The notes under the pieces are model-generated. The model worked only from the letters and a program-made list of their open reading frames with translations. It was not told the origin of the DNA and did no database searches. Positions 62,158 to 64,000 of a stretch of 64,000 bases of DNA are shown here, piece by piece (the stretch's first letter is position 1; every line of letters begins with the position of its first letter). The DNA is from Polynucleobacter sphagniphilus (lineage in GTDB: Bacteria > Pseudomonadota > Gammaproteobacteria > Burkholderiales > Burkholderiaceae): NCBI RefSeq assembly GCF_001953355.1, contig NZ_MPIY01000003.1:310001-374000 (forward strand), read 5' to 3'. The position numbers and the translations under genes are program-made.

Positions 62158-63318
62158 TTATGAAAGGCGATTGGTGGCAAAAACGCCAGCAGGATCAAAG
62201 GCGGCTCTGAGACGAGATTGAACGAGTTCAAGTCCCTTAGAGTGGGCTTGCTCACTCAATAGAGTGAAGCGCTGTAAGGACGGGTCGACTGAAGTACCCA
62301 GGCGGAAACACGTTGCATGCCCTCCGTGTGCAGTGGCGATTTCTTTGAGTGCTTTGAAGGTGGCTGCGTCGCTTGGACCTTTGAGCCAACGTTGTTGACC
62401 ATGCCATTCAATGACAATATCTTTGTGCATCTGGCCGATGTTAAGGGGGCCGCAGGCAGCAGGTAATGCAAGTCGATATAGGCTCTCATTTTCTTGAAGC
62501 GTTTCAAAGAAAGACATTTTTTGTTCACGTAGGTTTACCCAAAATACTTCTGCCTCATGAGGCTCAAGCGTTTTTGCATTTACTAGTGCACTCATTAAAT
62601 TCCTGGCAGCTTCAACTGCTGCGACTGCGCCTGACAAACGGAAGGTGAGCTCACCTACTGAGTCAACGCTCGATTCCCCAATCCAGGCGCTGGCAGTTAA
62701 GGAGAGGGGTTGCCCTGCCCACTCATTCAAAACCTTGAGGGCATTTGCTTGAGTGGTATGACAGCGCAGGGTAGCCATTGCCTCGGGGCGCGGTAATACT
62801 TTGACTGAAGCTTCCAACAAAAGCGATAGCGTACCCAGGGAGCCTGGTAGCAAACGAGAAATATCATAGCCCGCAACGTTTTTCATCACCTTGCCGCCAA
62901 ACGAGAGGTCTTGCCCTTTGCCATCCATGATGCGGGCGCCTAAAACAAAGTCCCTTAAGTTGCCGGCACTGATGCGGGCAGGCCCAGCAAGACCAGCGCC
63001 AATTGCTCCACCAAAGGTTGCGGTATCACCAAAATGAGGGGGTTCAAAAGGGAGTATTTGATTTTTGGCTGCCAGAGCTGCTTCAATTTCTTTCAGCGGC
63101 GTACCTGCACAAGCTGTAATGACCAGCTCTTCTGGTTGGTACTCTAAGATCCCCGCATATGCGCGGGTGCTCAGCTTAGTAAAGTTATTTTTGTTGCCAT
63201 ACCAAGATTTAGTACCGCCACCCTCTATAGAGAGGTGTGTGTTGGTTTTTGCCGCTTGGAGAATTTGCTCTTTAAATAAATCAATCTGCATAGTATGGTT
63301 TATAGCGGAGTTGCTCAT
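62158..63318 (-). CDS. glcE: Glycolate oxidase FAD-binding subunit
   Basis: FAD-binding-domain subunit (386 residues) of glycolate dehydrogenase. The FAD_binding_4 region is seen in LSIEGGGTKSWYG near the start and FGGAIGAGLAGPARISAGNLRDFVLGARIMDG at its centre, with GKVMKNVAGYDISRLLPGSLGTL. ATG overlaps the glcD stop by 1 nt (TAATG). glcF follows after 8 nt. Confidence 0.94.
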   Translation of the reverse strand: MSNSAINHTMQIDLFKEQILQAAKTNTHLSIEGGGTKSWYGNKNNFTKLSTRAYAGILEYQPEELVITACAGTPLKEIEAALAAKNQILPFEPPHFGDTATFGGAIGAGLAGPARISAGNLRDFVLGARIMDGKGQDLSFGGKVMKNVAGYDISRLLPGSLGTLSLLLEASVKVLPRPEAMATLRCHTTQANALKVLNEWAGQPLSLTASAWIGESSVDSVGELTFRLSGAVAAVEAARNLMSALVNAKTLEPHEAEVFWVNLREQKMSFFETLQENESLYRLALPAACGPLNIGQMHKDIVIEWHGQQRWLKGPSDAATFKALKEIATAHGGHATCFRLGTSVDPSLQRFTLLSEQAHSKGLELVQSRLRAAFDPAGVFATNRLS

Positions 63319-64000
63319 TAAAAGCGCTCCAATTCTGGGTGAGGTAATTTGCCGCCACTAATACGCATACGACCATATTCTGCGCAGCGACTCAATGTAG
63401 GAATGGCTTTGTCTGGGTTGAGCAGTTTTTGTGGGTCAAAAGCACTCTTCACGCCCCAGAAAGCCTCTCGCTCTCCTTCTCCAAATTGCACGCACATCGA
63501 ATTTATTTTCTCGATTCCTACACCGTGCTCACCAGTGATTGTTCCACCAAGCTCAACGCAGGCCTCTAAAATTTCTGTACCAAAGTCTTCTGCACGATGC
63601 CATTCATCTTGATCGGCGCCATTAAACAAAATGAGAGGGTGCATATTGCCGTCACCTGCATGGAATACATTCAGGCAGCCCAGCCCATATTTCTTTTCCA
63701 TCACTTGAATACGCTTGAGGAGGGTAGCGATATGCCTGCGTGGAATGGTGCCATCCATGCAATAGTAGTCAGCAGCAATGCGGCCCGCAGCCGGGAAAGC
63801 ATTTTTACGACCACTCCAAAATTTCAGGCGTTCAGATTCGCTGTTTGAAACTTGAATCCCACTGGCACCAGATTGTTCTAGTACTGCTGTCATGCGCGCA
63901 ATTTCTTCAGCAACCTCTTCTGGTGTGCCATCGGACTCGCACAGCAAAATCGCTTCAGCTTCTAAGTCATAGCCGGCGTGCACAAACTCTTCTACAGCGC
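63318..64000 (-). CDS. glcD: Glycolate oxidase subunit GlcD (partial, 5' end beyond window)
   Basis: C-terminal part (at least 221 residues) of the catalytic FAD subunit of glycolate dehydrogenase. Visible are LKFWSGRKNAFPAAGRIAADYYCMDGTIPR split at IPRR, LNVFHAGDGNMHPLILF and the signature GGTITGEHGVGIEKINSM. The frame stays open to the window end, so the start lies outside. Continues into glcE with a 1-nt overlap. Confidence 0.95.
   Translation of the reverse strand, partial: AVEEFVHAGYDLEAEAILLCESDGTPEEVAEEIARMTAVLEQSGASGIQVSNSESERLKFWSGRKNAFPAAGRIAADYYCMDGTIPRRHIATLLKRIQVMEKKYGLGCLNVFHAGDGNMHPLILFNGADQDEWHRAEDFGTEILEACVELGGTITGEHGVGIEKINSMCVQFGEGEREAFWGVKSAFDPQKLLNPDKAIPTLSRCAEYGRMRISGGKLPHPELERF

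Overview
The window reads as a contiguous piece of a betaproteobacterial chromosome from the family Burkholderiaceae, most like the freshwater genus Polynucleobacter. The grounds are gene order and protein character: recA-recX-sucC-sucD-terC-pilin, queA-tgt-yajC-secD-secF, miaB-ybeY-corC-lnt-glyQ-glyS-gmhB-plsC, a three-gene pntAA-pntAB-pntB transhydrogenase, heptose and Kdo transferases for LPS, and small compact intergenic spaces. This assignment is inference from recognised families; no database search was possible. Almost everything is core housekeeping. I see no insertion sequence, prophage, integrase, CRISPR array or toxin-rich island.

Layout. 1-9977 (minus strand): lysophosphatidate acyltransferase, heptose phosphatase, glycyl-tRNA synthetase beta and alpha, apolipoprotein N-acyltransferase, CorC, YbeY, MiaB and a Na+/H+ antiporter-like protein. 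phoH, which usually sits between miaB and ybeY, is missing there. 10064-16061: mixed small genes: rhodanese, OsmC, a glycine-zipper lipoprotein, a Rap1a/Tai-like secreted protein, gamma carbonic anhydrase, an AEC permease, a TRIC-like channel, a MOSC protein, a secreted hypothetical protein, a 52-residue secreted micro-protein, a CAT-anticodon tRNA and a DUF2878 membrane protein. 16180-21420 (plus): SOS-boxed recA, recX, sucC (broken by one extra A), sucD, terC and a type IV pilin. 21452-27016: moaC, an M48 protease with TPR repeats, two uncharacterised genes, waaF, a CHCC zinc-finger protein and ilvE.

27208-34731 (plus): a tightly packed run pgk-pyk-fba-purC-purE-purK-sua5 joining lower glycolysis/gluconeogenesis, purine synthesis and tRNA t6A formation. 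34677-39872 (minus): dacB, then a BvgAS-like phosphorelay of a hybrid histidine kinase, a LuxR-type response regulator and a catalytically degenerate EAL protein, transcribed as EAL -> regulator -> kinase with junctions of 1-2 nt. 40053-42230: groES-groEL behind a CIRCE operator and overlapping sigma32/sigma70-like promoters, back-to-back with the promoter of the phosphorelay operon. 42239-46037 (minus): a DUF4239-like membrane protein and the transhydrogenase operon.

46213-50808: mnmA, a glutathione S-transferase, purB and waaA. 50820-56330 (minus): secF, secD, yajC, tgt, queA. 56361-59304 (plus): recG, ubiA. 59290-64000 (minus): glcD (cut by the window end), glcE, glcF, a YggS-type PLP protein and proC, coupled by 1-4 nt overlaps apart from an 8-nt gap between glcE and glcF.

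The points most worth a second look are the sucC frameshift in an A7 tract, the BvgASR-like operon with its degenerate EAL protein, a terminator-like hairpin lying inside the recX coding start, and a 52-codon secreted micro-protein next to an unusually long inverted repeat. I found no convincing wholly new system.
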